DNA of 5,905 bases from SAR116 cluster bacterium (GTDB lineage Bacteria > Pseudomonadota > Alphaproteobacteria > Puniceispirillales > Puniceispirillaceae): positions 1-5,905 of the forward strand of contig SHBC01000076.1 in the NCBI GenBank assembly GCA_004213025.1, in the 5' to 3' direction. The notes beneath the pieces were generated by a model, which saw nothing but the letters and a program-made list of their open reading frames with translations, was not told where the DNA came from and made no database searches. Position numbers and translations under genes: made by a program. The number at the start of each line of letters is the position of its first letter. Within the stretch, counting starts at the first letter, position 1. Positions 5,700-5,905 of the stretch are shown here, piece after piece.

Positions 5700-5746
5700 G
5701 AGAAAGGCCGCTTGAGGCGGGCACGAGAAAGGCCGCTTGAGGCGGG
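5700..5746. repeat. 22-bp direct repeat after metY
   Basis: Positions 5700-5721 and 5725-5746 are identical over 22 bp with a 25-bp period. The core GCCGCTTGAGGC is also found, with one change (GCGGCTTGAGGC), at 5658-5669 across the metY stop codon. It looks as if the end of metY was copied outwards. Each copy has a small CCGC-TTGAG-GCGG hairpin without a T run. Apart from this repeat, no gene is seen between 5667 and the terminator. Confidence 0.92.
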
Positions 5747-5811
5747 GAGGCACAGAAGCCGTAAAGCCAAAAACCGGGCAGGCAGAGGCCCGCCAGGAGC
5801 TGACGATAAAC

Positions 5812-5847
5812 AAAGGGGGCTGTTGCCAGATGGTGATGGCCCCTTTT
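5812..5847 (+). terminator. Rho-independent terminator of metY
   Basis: The outer stem pairs AAAGGGG (5812-5818) with CCCCTTT (5840-5846) and ends in TTTT. An inner stem TTGCC (5823-5827) pairs with GGTGA (5832-5836), using G-U pairs, around the loop AGAT. The reverse strand also has a T-rich tail after the stem, so it may work in both directions. Confidence 0.75.
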
Positions 5848-5873
5848 GGTGTGTCTGGTCTTTTGGTGTGTCT
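5843..5873. repeat. 14-bp direct repeat after the terminator
   Basis: CTTTTGGTGTGTCT occurs at 5843-5856 and 5860-5873 with a 17-bp period, and the first copy includes the terminator's T tract. CTGGTC recurs at 5855-5860 and at the window end (5900-5905), hinting that the array may continue beyond the edge. Confidence 0.8.
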
Positions 5874-5905
5874 TTTCGTGACTTTGGTTAGGCGTGCATC
5901 TGGTC

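Overview
The window carries a compact block of core biosynthetic genes, most likely from a GC-rich alphaproteobacterium. Two things point there: the gene order trpD-trpC-moaC-moeA is a familiar alphaproteobacterial arrangement, and a SAM-II type riboswitch, a class best known from that group, lies upstream of a methionine gene. A marine lineage such as SAR116 is possible, but that is only a guess. No phage, transposon, CRISPR array, tRNA or rRNA was seen.

Layout. On the minus strand, read from about 3570 down to 1, are trpD (anthranilate phosphoribosyltransferase), trpC (indole-3-glycerol phosphate synthase, overlapping trpD by 8 nt), a 183-nt spacer, moaC (cyclic pyranopterin monophosphate synthase) and moeA (molybdopterin molybdotransferase), which runs off the left edge. 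On the plus strand metY (O-acetylhomoserine sulfhydrylase) occupies 4239-5666, followed by a hairpin terminator. The 670-nt divergent region between trpD and metY holds a candidate trp promoter, two palindromes, the riboswitch and two families of tandem repeats.

Function. trpD and trpC catalyse two steps of the tryptophan pathway. moaC and moeA act early and late in molybdenum cofactor synthesis and probably share the transcript. metY incorporates sulfide into O-acetylhomoserine to give homocysteine, and SAM feedback through the riboswitch fits that role.

What stands out. The enzymes look ordinary, but short tandem duplications occur at nearly every weakly constrained place: inside two loops of MoeA, at the moaC/moeA junction, before moaC, at both ends of trpD, in the metY leader, at the MetY N-terminus and after metY. 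Most copies inside genes are 9, 12 or 15 bp and keep the frame. Copies outside genes have other periods (13, 14-15, 17, 19, 25, 42). The riboswitch now sits about 330 nt from the metY start, with repeats in between. I see no evidence for an undescribed multi-gene system; the repeat habit and the displaced riboswitch are the points worth following up.
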